NCBI RefSeq assembly: GCF_963675815.1 | Contig: NZ_OY776574.1 | Location: forward strand, 2,164,001 to 2,228,000 | Reading direction: 5' to 3' | Source of the DNA: an uncultured Desulfuromusa sp. | Lineage (GTDB): Bacteria > Desulfobacterota > Desulfuromonadia > Desulfuromonadales > Geopsychrobacteraceae | Length of the DNA: 64,000 nt | The notes under the pieces: model-generated | Seen by the model: only the letters and a program-made list of their open reading frames with translations | The model's database searches: none | What the model was told of the DNA's origin: nothing | Part shown: positions 8,404 to 17,500 of the stretch, in pieces | Layout of the letters: every line of letters begins with the position of its first letter | How positions within the stretch are numbered: the stretch's first letter is position 1 | Position numbers and translations under genes: made by a program

Positions 8404-10197
8404 ATGAAAAACCTTAAATTAGCGTACAAAATTTTAGCTCTTAGCCTCATCATCATCATTGCGTTTACCATCACTATCAGCTTTTTGTATTTACAAACCA
8501 GAGACAAACTCTTTACCGCACGAAAAAATCTGGTAAAGGAGGTTGTGACTTCCGGTTGGGGCGTTGTTAATCACTACGTAACGCTTGCCGAGAGTGGAGA
8601 GATGACGACTGAGGAAGCTCAGCTTGCAGCAAAAGAGTCTATCCGTGCGACGCGCTATGATGGCGATAATTATTTTTTCATTTTAGATCGTAACGCTGTG
8701 GTGCTTATGCATCCGCTCAGCCCCGATTTGGAGGGGCAAAGTCTTATAAATAAAGAGGATTCTTCAGGGGTCCGGATGTTTGCCGAGATGGCAAATCTGG
8801 CGGTCAGGGACGGTGAAGGAATAGTCAACTATGAGTGGGCAAAAACAGGTTCCAGTGGGCCGGTTGGAAAAATATCATTTGTCAAACTGGTACCGGAATG
8901 GGGCTGGGTTCTCGGCAGCGGTGCTTATGTTGATGACATTCATGCGGAACTGAACGCAGTTCTTTATCAAGTATTATTTGCCCTGATTGTCACCATCGCC
9001 ATTGTGCTGGCCTTGGTATACTTCATTTCTCGTGGAATCACCCAACCGCTTGGTAAGACCGTGGAAGTGATCCAATATCTTCGCGCTGGTGATTTTTCCA
9101 AACGTTTGCAGATGGCCCGATCCGATGAGATTGGTCATCTTGCAGAGGCTCTTGATTCCATGTCGGATAGTTTGAAAGCTAACGCTGATGTGGCTGAAGA
9201 GATTGCTGACGGTAATCTTGATGTTCATGTCACTTTGGCATCAGACACCGATCAACTGGGTCTTTCTCTTCAGAAAATGGCCAGCAATCTCAATGATCTT
9301 CTGTCTCAGATTCAGGGAGCTGGGGAGCAAATCAATTCTGCGAGCAGTCAGGTTGCTGACTCGAGTCAGAGCCTTTCACAGGGAGCGACAGAAACAGCAG
9401 CCGCACTGGAAGAAATCAGCAGTTCCATGGGTGAGATGGGCTCACAGACCTCCAAGAGTGCAGAAAACGCCAATCAGGCCAATCAGCTTGCAGCCGAAGC
9501 AAGTAGTGCTGCAGCAAAAGGTGGCCAGCAGATGAGTGGCATGGTTGCAGCCATGGCTGAAATCAACGAAGCAGGGCAGAACATTAGTAAAATTATTAAA
9601 GTTATCGATGAAATTGCCTTCCAGACAAACTTGCTGGCTCTCAATGCCGCTGTTGAGGCGGCTCGTGCCGGACAGCATGGTAAAGGATTTGCGGTTGTTG
9701 CTGAAGAGGTTCGTAATCTTGCCGCTCGCAGTGCCAAAGCTGCCAGCGAGACAGCAATGTTGATAGAAGGTTCGGTGGAGAAAACTCAAAATGGTACCAG
9801 GATTGCCGAACAGACTTCTTCTGCACTACAGGAAATCGTTAGCTCGATTACTGAAGTGACGGATCTCGTCGGAGAGATTGCTGCAGCAAGTAATGAACAG
9901 GCTCAGGGGATTACCCAGGTCAACCAAGGGCTTGGTCAGGTTGATCAAGCGGTTCAGGGGAACACCGCGACTTCCGAAGAAACTGCAGCTGCAGCAGAAG
10001 AGCTTTCAAGTCAGGCAGAGCATTTAAAGCACATGATCAGCCGTTTTAAGCTTGCAAAAACACATATGATGCAGCCTTCAGCCCCGCAAATAAAGACGCC
10101 TGCAGCTAGCGCACAAGGAATCGGTTGGAGCGGGATGTCCGACCAAACTTCAACGCCCAATATTAGTCTTGATGACAGTGATTTCGGGAAATATTGA
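8404..10197 (+). CDS. Methyl-accepting chemotaxis protein with single Cache sensor
   Basis: A 597-residue chemoreceptor. Order of parts: an N-terminal membrane segment (about 10-31), a periplasmic sCache_2-type sensor (about 32-185, with GDNYFFILDRNAVVLMHP and WGWVLGSGAYVDD), a second membrane segment (about 191-211), a HAMP domain (about 212-265), and a long cytoplasmic coiled coil with the conserved tip EIAFQTNLLALNAAVEAARA. No C-terminal CheR-tethering pentapeptide is seen. I chose the ATG at 8404 rather than the upstream in-frame start at 8341, because MKNLKLAYK leads straight into the membrane segment. Ligands of this Cache class are often small organic acids; the ligand here is unknown. 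Confidence 0.95.
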   Translation: MKNLKLAYKILALSLIIIIAFTITISFLYLQTRDKLFTARKNLVKEVVTSGWGVVNHYVTLAESGEMTTEEAQLAAKESIRATRYDGDNYFFILDRNAVVLMHPLSPDLEGQSLINKEDSSGVRMFAEMANLAVRDGEGIVNYEWAKTGSSGPVGKISFVKLVPEWGWVLGSGAYVDDIHAELNAVLYQVLFALIVTIAIVLALVYFISRGITQPLGKTVEVIQYLRAGDFSKRLQMARSDEIGHLAEALDSMSDSLKANADVAEEIADGNLDVHVTLASDTDQLGLSLQKMASNLNDLLSQIQGAGEQINSASSQVADSSQSLSQGATETAAALEEISSSMGEMGSQTSKSAENANQANQLAAEASSAAAKGGQQMSGMVAAMAEINEAGQNISKIIKVIDEIAFQTNLLALNAAVEAARAGQHGKGFAVVAEEVRNLAARSAKAASETAMLIEGSVEKTQNGTRIAEQTSSALQEIVSSITEVTDLVGEIAAASNEQAQGITQVNQGLGQVDQAVQGNTATSEETAAAAEELSSQAEHLKHMISRFKLAKTHMMQPSAPQIKTPAASAQGIGWSGMSDQTSTPNISLDDSDFGKY

Positions 10198-10447
10198 TCA
10201 TCGCAGAACTTTGAAGTTTTTTAGTTGGAAAAGGTAATGGCTTGCCGGCTATGGGGATTCATTCTAAAGGCAGTACGGCCGGTTTGTTTTAATTCGATTG
10301 AATGATTTTTGAAAAAAATATAATCCAGAGAAAAATAATTCTGAACCTTAAATGTGACAACAGTAAAGCAGTTGAGGCTGGCAAGCTGAAACGAAGTTGT
10401 TTAAGATGGATTTGTAGAGGAAAATCTTTCTTGAAGCACACTTTTTT

Positions 10448-11287
10448 ATGCAAAGTCTTATGCTGGTCAGTCCTCAGTGGTTGCAAGATAATTTAAGTAA
10501 CCCGGAAATTCAGGTGATAGAAAATACCTGGAATGAAGGTTCCTATCAAAAGGCCCACATTGCAGGAGCTGTTTGTTCCCCAGGCAATCCCTATCTGAAG
10601 AGATATGATGACAATGGTGTGAAAACTCAGCATGTTATGAGGGCTGAAGACTTCTTAACTTTTTGTTATGACCTGGGCCTCAAACGCCATAAACATTATG
10701 TCATTTATGACGATCATTATGGTCTTTTTGCCGCACGTTTCTGGTGTGTCTGCCGTTATTTCGGTGTCCGTAACATCAGTATCCTTAACGGTAGCTGGAG
10801 AGGTTGGTTAGAGCAGAATCGACCTGTTTCCAGCCTGCTGAAATCTCTGGAGCCTGGAACCGACATCGTTTTAAATCCCCATGAAAATCATTTTATTGGC
10901 TGGAAAGAACTGAAAGAGATGTACCGGAGTCCCAAGATTCAAATTTGGGATACCCGGCGAACAGGGGAGTATGATGGCACTGAAGAGACAGAGAATCAGC
11001 GACGGGGGCACATCCCGGGAGCTGTCCACCTTTCCTGGTCTGATTTGTTGACTGACGTGATCAGTGAGGGCGCTCCGCGCTTTCTTAAATCAAATGACGA
11101 ACTTGAAAGGATATTGTCGGATCTGGGGCTTCGGCGCGACAAAATGATAGTGACTTATTGCCAATCCGGTATCCGCGCAGCCTTTTGTATTTTTATTTTG
11201 GAAATGCTTGGTTACCCGTATCACCGGCTTTATGATGCATCAATGGGTGAATGGACCAGCATCGCAGAAACACCTCTGACTCTGTGA
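10448..11287 (+). CDS. Sulfurtransferase with two rhodanese domains
   Basis: A 279-residue tandem rhodanese protein (thiosulfate or mercaptopyruvate sulfurtransferase type). The inactive N-terminal domain contains EGSYQKAHIAGAVCSPGNPY. The C-terminal domain has IQIWDTRRTGEYDG, GHIPGAVHLSW and the active-site loop CQSGIRA with the persulfide cysteine near residue 238. The loop sequence does not firmly distinguish thiosulfate from mercaptopyruvate as donor. It stands alone, with about 250 bp upstream and 320 bp downstream free of genes. Confidence 0.92.
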   Translation: MQSLMLVSPQWLQDNLSNPEIQVIENTWNEGSYQKAHIAGAVCSPGNPYLKRYDDNGVKTQHVMRAEDFLTFCYDLGLKRHKHYVIYDDHYGLFAARFWCVCRYFGVRNISILNGSWRGWLEQNRPVSSLLKSLEPGTDIVLNPHENHFIGWKELKEMYRSPKIQIWDTRRTGEYDGTEETENQRRGHIPGAVHLSWSDLLTDVISEGAPRFLKSNDELERILSDLGLRRDKMIVTYCQSGIRAAFCIFILEMLGYPYHRLYDASMGEWTSIAETPLTL

Positions 11288-11611
11288 ATCAAACTGAAAG
11301 CAGTGCCCTGGAATAATCTGCCAAGCAAGGCCGACATCTGGTCCAGGCTTTGACTTTTCGTCAGTCTCATGTCTTTGTGTCTATTCCCGACAGATTGTCA
11401 CAGCCTTGACAAAACAGCAGAATAAAGCTTGAAAGAGCTAAGCCAACATTACAGCCATTTCAAATCAGCCACAGGTCATTCTCAGAGTTCTGTTATACAT
11501 CGTCCCCTCCCCCTAGCACGCCCATTTATTTTCTTACCGCAAGAATCGGGTGGCAAGCAGCAAAGCCGCCTCCTATACTGTATCCAAATCAAGCAAAAAC
11601 AAGGGATAAAT
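11288..11611. other. Intergenic region upstream of the EamA transporter
   Basis: The 324-bp gap has a possible -35 TTGACA near 11406 with a poor -10. An in-frame extension of the transporter ORF reaches back to 11429 but lacks a ribosome-binding site and hydrophobic character. I see no RNA gene. Confidence 0.4.
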
Positions 11612-12553
11612 ATGAAAACAGTAAATACTAAAATGGGTGCTCTTGAATGGCTGCTGTTGCTGATTCTATCGGTTCTTTGGGGCGGGTCATTCTTTTTTGT
11701 CGGGGTTGCTGTTAAAGCCCTTCCTCCTTTGATTATTGTAACTCTGCGGGTCAGCCTGGCGGCAATAGCCCTGAACTTGATTGTTCGAGCGACCGGTTTG
11801 CGGATGCCAACGGAATGGCACTATTGGAAAGCCTTTTTCGGCATGGGTTTGTTGAACAATGTCATTCCATTTTGCCTGATTGTATGGGGGCAGACACATA
11901 TTGCCAGTGGGCTGGCTTCGATCTTTAACGCCACCACACCATTGTTCACAGTCCTTGTTGCGCACGCCTTCACCAAGGACGAAAAAATCAGTGTTGGGCG
12001 GATGGGCGGTATTCTGATCGGCTTTACAGGTGTTGCTGTGATCATCGGACTGGACAGCTTGGGTGGATTAGGGACCGACACCCTGGCGCAATTAGCGGTG
12101 CTCAATGCAGCTCTTTCTTACGCCTTTGCAGGAGTTTATGGCCGGCGCTTCAAAAGCATGGGAACGGCACCGCTTGTGACAGCAAGCGGGCAAGTGACGG
12201 CATCAACCATTCTGTTGACACCTCTGGCTCTTTTTGTGGACCAACCCTGGTCGTTAGCCATGCCCGGACTGGAAGTATGGGTTGCGATCTCTGGATTGGC
12301 ATTGGTATCGACGGCTCTGGCTTATATTATCTACTTTCATATTCTTGCTACGGCAGGTGCGACCAATCTCTTGCTGGTTACTTTTCTGATACCTGTCAGT
12401 GCGATCCTGCTTGGTGCCGTATTTCTCAATGAGCAGGTGGTTGGCAAGGACTTGGCTGGAATGGGTCTCATCGGTTGTGGATTAGTTGCGATTGATGGGC
12501 GATGCTTTTCATTTCTCAAGAGAAAAATATTGCCGACAGGCGCTGTTTCATAG
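11612..12553 (+). CDS. EamA/DMT superfamily transporter
   Basis: A 313-residue inner-membrane protein with ten predicted hydrophobic segments arranged as two EamA repeats, beginning LLLLILSVLWGGSFFFVGVA. Members export amino acids, metabolites or drugs; the substrate cannot be told from sequence. The start at ATG 11612 follows AAGGGA and removes an unlikely 61-residue polar extension. It appears monocistronic. Confidence 0.9.
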   Translation: MKTVNTKMGALEWLLLLILSVLWGGSFFFVGVAVKALPPLIIVTLRVSLAAIALNLIVRATGLRMPTEWHYWKAFFGMGLLNNVIPFCLIVWGQTHIASGLASIFNATTPLFTVLVAHAFTKDEKISVGRMGGILIGFTGVAVIIGLDSLGGLGTDTLAQLAVLNAALSYAFAGVYGRRFKSMGTAPLVTASGQVTASTILLTPLALFVDQPWSLAMPGLEVWVAISGLALVSTALAYIIYFHILATAGATNLLLVTFLIPVSAILLGAVFLNEQVVGKDLAGMGLIGCGLVAIDGRCFSFLKRKILPTGAVS

Positions 12554-12821
12554 AGAGTCAATTAGCACCAGCTGCCATTTTTATTGTCTCAGCTATGGTA
12601 AAATTAATGGAAAGTTGGTTCCCGGGAGACTGAAACCAGCACAGGGACTTATGTTGCAATTACAAAAAACTGGACTTAAAAAAGTATAACAGATTAGGCA
12701 TGGTGCCCCTGGAATATGTCAGAGTATGCCGTTAACATGTAGATGCAACGTTTATACACATATTGTCCTCCACTGCGGTTTGCCTTTGATGATGGCGTTG
12801 TGCAATAAAGGATAAAAGGAA

Positions 12822-13052
12822 ATGATGACCCGGATTATTATTGCTGCGATCATTATCTTTTGTTGTGCAACGGAAGCCGTTGAAGAGACCTCTCAGGATG
12901 GATCGATCGCCATCCTGAAGCTTATTAAAGAAAGAAATTACAGTGATTTCTTTCAACATTGATACTCGGAGTGGCACAAAGTTGAAACCGAAGGTGTGTA
13001 ACCTGAAGAGGCGATTAAGATGTTATCCGTTAAGTGGGAACAAAATGACTGA
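12822..13052 (+). pseudogene. Decayed gene for a small secreted protein with two in-frame stops
   Basis: The frame starting ATGATG at 12822, after AAAAGGAA, encodes a convincing signal peptide (MMTRIIIAAIIIFCCATEA) and continues with charged, helix-like protein sequence through a TGA at 12960-12962 and a TAA at 12999-13001 to a final TGA at 13050-13052. Protein-like composition (YSEWHKVETEGV, PEEAIKMLSVKWEQND) persists after both stops without any frame change. I read it as a gene of about 76 codons recently broken by two nonsense changes; the alternative is a genuine 46-residue peptide followed by chance coding-like sequence. No family is recognised. Confidence 0.45.
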
Positions 13053-13542
13053 AAATGGAAAATTGATTTTTTTCTGTGGGAAAATGGGTGCTGGTAAAAC
13101 GATAAAATCAAGAAAAGTCGCTCATGCTCAGAATGCTGTGCTTATTTCTGAAGATGAATGGTTGGAATCACTATATCCTGGAGAAATTAAAAAAATCTCT
13201 GACTATCTGAAATTCTCCCGTCGGTTAAAGCCACTGTTAACACGACATGTTCAAAATATTTTACGCATAGGAACTGATGTGGTTATGGATTTTCCCGCCA
13301 ATACAGTTTCTCAGCGAAAATGGTTCAAAGCTTTGTATTCTGAAATCAATGCTCCTCATGAACTGATTTATCTGCATGTCAGTAACGAAATTTGCCTTAA
13401 CCAGATCGCACAAAGGCGCATTGAACAGCCAGAAAGAGCGCTATTTGATACTGAAGAAGTTTTTTATCATGTAACAAATTTCTTTGAAGAACCAAGGGCA
13501 GATGAAGGCTTTAATATCAAGCGAATTGATCGGAACGTATAA
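13045..13542 (+). CDS. AAA family P-loop ATPase, probable small kinase
   Basis: A 165-residue P-loop protein of the AAA_33/zeta-toxin-like kinase type. The Walker A motif GKMGAGKT is at 12-19, ISEDEWLESLYP follows as in predicted kinases, and VVMDFPANTVSQRKWF gives a Walker B-like segment. Late basic residues (AQRRIEQPERALFDTEE) resemble the lid. The start at ATG 13045 follows GTGGGAAC; a longer frame back to 12943 would overlap the decayed gene and adds a basic, unstructured extension. The substrate is unknown. No antitoxin-like partner is seen. Confidence 0.75.
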   Translation: MTENGKLIFFCGKMGAGKTIKSRKVAHAQNAVLISEDEWLESLYPGEIKKISDYLKFSRRLKPLLTRHVQNILRIGTDVVMDFPANTVSQRKWFKALYSEINAPHELIYLHVSNEICLNQIAQRRIEQPERALFDTEEVFYHVTNFFEEPRADEGFNIKRIDRNV

Positions 13543-13723
13543 CCTCTGTTTGAACGGTGATCGCAAAATGAAATTCATTGTGGAAAATTTCTAAAAAAAA
13601 CATGCGGATGGAAACAACAGTGTTCTTCTCAAAAAGAAAAACCAAACTGTGCTGTCCTAAGCCGAACCGTTGGGTTGCCGGCAATGTAGAACCACAGTTT
13701 AAGTATGAATAAAAAGGATTGTA

Positions 13724-14533
13724 ATGGACACGGATTCATATCTGCATAGCCTTTTGGTGACCAATCCGTTGAGAGAGCCAACCCTTCGCGCAGCGATTGA
13801 GACATTGTACCTTCCTTTTGGCAGCAGCGGATTAGATGCGGGGTGTGGCATTGGTCTTCAATGTTTGCTGTTGTCTGCTGCAGTAGGAAGTCCTGGGCAT
13901 GTCACTGGGTTGGATATCTCCCCGAAGTTCCTGAATCGTGGTGAAGAGATTGTCAAAGAGGAGGGGCTGTCAGGGCGGATTTCCTTTCAGGAAGGAGATG
14001 TTGGCTCTATTCCTTTCGACGATCGAACTTTTGACTGGGCATGGAGTGCCGACTGCGTTGGATATGGTCCTTGGGAACCGCTACCGTTATTAAAAGAGTT
14101 GTCACGTGTTGTGAAGCCTGGAGGTATTGTCGCGATCTCTGGCTGGTCTTCGGAAAACATGCTTCCTGGATATCCTCGGTTGGAGGCCCGTCTGAGGGCG
14201 ACATCGGGTGGCATTGCTCCATTTGTGCATGGAAAGAATCCAGACACACATTTCCTGCGCGCTCTCGGCTGGTTTCGGGAGATAGGGTTGGAGGAACCTA
14301 CCGCAAAAGTTTTTGCTGGGAGTTTCTATGCCCCCCTCAGTCCAGAAATACGCACTGCCTTGGAGGAGCTTTTTGATATGCGCTGGTCAGATGCAGAGAA
14401 CGAGTTGTCTTCCGACGATCAGATAGAATACCAGCGCTTATGCCATCCGGATTCACACGATTTTATTCTGAATCTACCCGATTATTATGGGTTTTTTACT
14501 CATACACTCTTCTGGGGGAAAATTGCCCGCTAA
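13724..14533 (+). CDS. Class I SAM-dependent methyltransferase
   Basis: A 269-residue methyltransferase with motif I LDAGCGIG at 37-44, an acidic ribose-contact region (VTGLDISPKFL), EGDVGSIPFDDRTFDWAWS and VKPGGIVAISGW. It is of the Methyltransf_11/25 type, for which the substrate cannot be predicted. It converges with the glycogen operon; only 40 bp separate the two stop codons. Confidence 0.85.
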   Translation: MDTDSYLHSLLVTNPLREPTLRAAIETLYLPFGSSGLDAGCGIGLQCLLLSAAVGSPGHVTGLDISPKFLNRGEEIVKEEGLSGRISFQEGDVGSIPFDDRTFDWAWSADCVGYGPWEPLPLLKELSRVVKPGGIVAISGWSSENMLPGYPRLEARLRATSGGIAPFVHGKNPDTHFLRALGWFREIGLEEPTAKVFAGSFYAPLSPEIRTALEELFDMRWSDAENELSSDDQIEYQRLCHPDSHDFILNLPDYYGFFTHTLFWGKIAR

Positions 14534-14573
14534 ATTTTCCGGCAGTAAGAATGACTCTCAACAAATCAACTCG

Positions 14574-17500
14574 TCACTTTTGAGACGTTTTTTCTGTGCT
14601 GATCAGCAAATCCTTTTCAACATCTGTGGAGACGTTTTCTTTCCTTTTGCTCCTCACTGTTTGATACAAATTTTCATAGAGCTGAGCAGAATTTCCCCAG
14701 CTGAAGTCCAGGCCCATTCCCCTCTTGACCACAGTTCTCCAGCGTTTCCGGTCTGAATAGAGTTCCAGCGCCCGATCGATTGCTTGCAACAGTTCCCACG
14801 GCTCAGAATTTTCAAAAACAAAACCATATCCTGCTTTGGGATTTTCATTGATATCGATGACGGTATCGGCCAAGCCACCGGTGCGGCGCACAACAGGTAA
14901 CGCACCGTAGGTTAATGCAATCATCTGGGTGAGACCACAGGGTTCGAAACGACTTGGAACCAGGAGCAAGTCCGCAGCAGCGTAGATCCGGTGTGAAAGG
15001 GTTTCGTCAAAAGTGAGATTGATCGAAACCTGACCGGGATGAAGACCTTGTTGTTCCTTCCAGAATTGCATCTGCTTTTGGCTGCCTGAACCTAATAAAA
15101 CAAACTGAACATGCCGATTCAGCAGTGGCCTCCAGTTGGCTTCAATCAGGTCGATCCCCTTTTGTTGATCGAGGCGGCTGACAACAGCAATGATCGGTGC
15201 ATCTTCGGTGTTTTCAAGCCCCAGTTCTTTTTGCAGGGCGGTTTTACATAACTCCTTACCGTTTAAGTTTTTGGATGAATACTGGTGTGCCAGATATCCA
15301 TCTGTCTCCGGATTCCAGGTCCGCAGATCCAGGCCATTGATAATCCCCGAAAGATCTTCACGCCGGTCTCTCAGGAGGCCGTCAAAGCCTTGTCCCTGCT
15401 CTGGTTCTTGTATCTCATGGCAATAGGTTGGAGATACCGTGTTAATCAGATCCGCAAAGTTGATACCCCCTTTGAGAATCGATAACCGTCCATAGTATTC
15501 CAAGGCAGCGGATGAACCCAATTCCGAGGGAAGATCCAGAGTCTTTAAGATGTCAGTAGAAAACATCCCCTGATAAGCAAGGTTGTGAATTGTCAGCAGG
15601 GTAGAGGTCTGGGAGTAAAACGGCTGCTGTGCATAGCTGGTTTTTAATAACGCTGGAATAAGTCCACTTTGCCAGTCATGGATATGGATGATGTCGGGCT
15701 TGAATTCGATAACTTTTGCCGTTTCAAGAACCGCTTTTGCAAAAAAACCAAAGCGTAAACTGTTATCCGGATAATCACCTGCTGTCGTTCCATAGAGACC
15801 TTCTCGGTCAAAAAACTCAGGAGTATCGATGAACCAGTAAGGCACACCATCGTATACCGCCTGTTTCAGACTTCCGCGAAAAGCTTTGCCTTGCAGAGTA
15901 ATTTCAATACTTTTGTTGCTTTTGACCTGAGGAATCTTGACCTGAGCTGTTTCCCGATAATAAGGGATAACCACTTGGACATCGTGACCCCGCTGCCGTA
16001 ATGCCCGCGGTAACGATCCCACCACATCGGCCAGACCACCGGTTTTCGCAAAAGGCGTGGCTTCCGAGGCGACAAAAAGTATCTTTTCCCCCTTATTTTT
16101 CGGCGCCGGAATGATCTTTTCTGTGATTTTTCCTGTCTCGAGGTGCTGTAAAAGTTCATCGACTTTGTAGTTGACCTGCTTGGCCAGCTGACGGACTCTT
16201 CTGAGTTGTTTGAGAAGCTGGAGAATTCTTTCTTGAGCTGTCTGGCGGTCACTCTCGGATATTGAACTACAGATGAAAAGTTCAAACTGCAACATGATCA
16301 GGCAGAGGGCTGCAAGTTTTTCCTGTTCCACCCAGTCGATGTGATCATAGTAATGGCAAGACAGCAGGGTTCTGAATTGCCTGTGGTTGAAGAATTTATC
16401 CAGCAGCTGGAAAATCTGTTGATCATCGACAGCATTGGGTCTGGTTAATATGTCTGAAAGAATTAAAAAATCAGCCTTTTGCAGGGATGATCCGGGGAAA
16501 ATAGTCTGCACCAGAATTTCGAGAATGTATTCCGCAGGCATTGAGGCGACGCTCTCTATCTGGTAACAGGAAAAGAGTTTCTCTGTGAGCTGCGCAAACT
16601 CAGGTTCAGTCCGTTTGGAACAGGACAGCTCAAGGAGTGTATGTGCCAGATCCCAGCTATGCTCGATCAGGATGGCGTCGTGGTCAAGAAACAGATTCTG
16701 TCGGCCGGTATCACCGTAACGATCCCAGAGTGTCTGCCAGCGCCCATCTTGATCTGCAAGACTCCTGAAGTCTGTCAACACCCGATAACTGTAAGGCGGA
16801 AGATGAAAAACCCCTCCGGAACGGAGTTGTTCAACGGGTTGAAGAAACTGCATGCCACCACTGATGCTGGTCATCAACACAAAGTCATGACTGACATCGA
16901 TACCGCAGGCATGAAGATAGCTGACACCATTTTTGTCGGCCATCTGGACGGGTTGACTGATCTTCCCGGAAATCTGTTTTTGTGAATTGTTGCAGAGAAT
17001 CAGAACGGTTTGTTCTGCTAACCTGTTGCTATAGGCGAGAACATCTTCTTCAATTCCATAAGTCGATGTGAAATCATAGAGTTGAAACATGTCAGCACCA
17101 CTGAACAGTGCCCGTTTGCGCAGGAGGGGGAAAATGTGCTGTTCATGCCGCTCAATTAACGGCAGATTGGCTTGTTCCTGCCGGCGTGGCGCCAGATATT
17201 CCATGCCGTATTTTTCGTGAAACCCCTCGATCTGGCCATGGCCAAACATCGGTAGTCCCGGCATTGTCGCCAGGAGCGCTGCAACACAGAAATATTTATC
17301 GCCATCGCCAAACTGTTCAACGGCGGGCTCTTCATCCGGATTGCTCATGAAATTAACAAAGCGCTGGAGTATTGCCGGATCGAATGCGAGAATATTTTTC
17401 AATGTTTCCCGATATTTGCCATTCTCTTCCTTTTTCAGCATATTCATAAACGCACTGTTGTAGACCCTGTGCATTCCCAGAGTGCGGACGAAGTAACCTT

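Noticed and set aside
12960..12962. TGA as a possible selenocysteine codon
   Set aside because: The same frame also meets a TAA 39 bases later, no SECIS-like hairpin is apparent after the TGA, and the residue context is not a redox motif.
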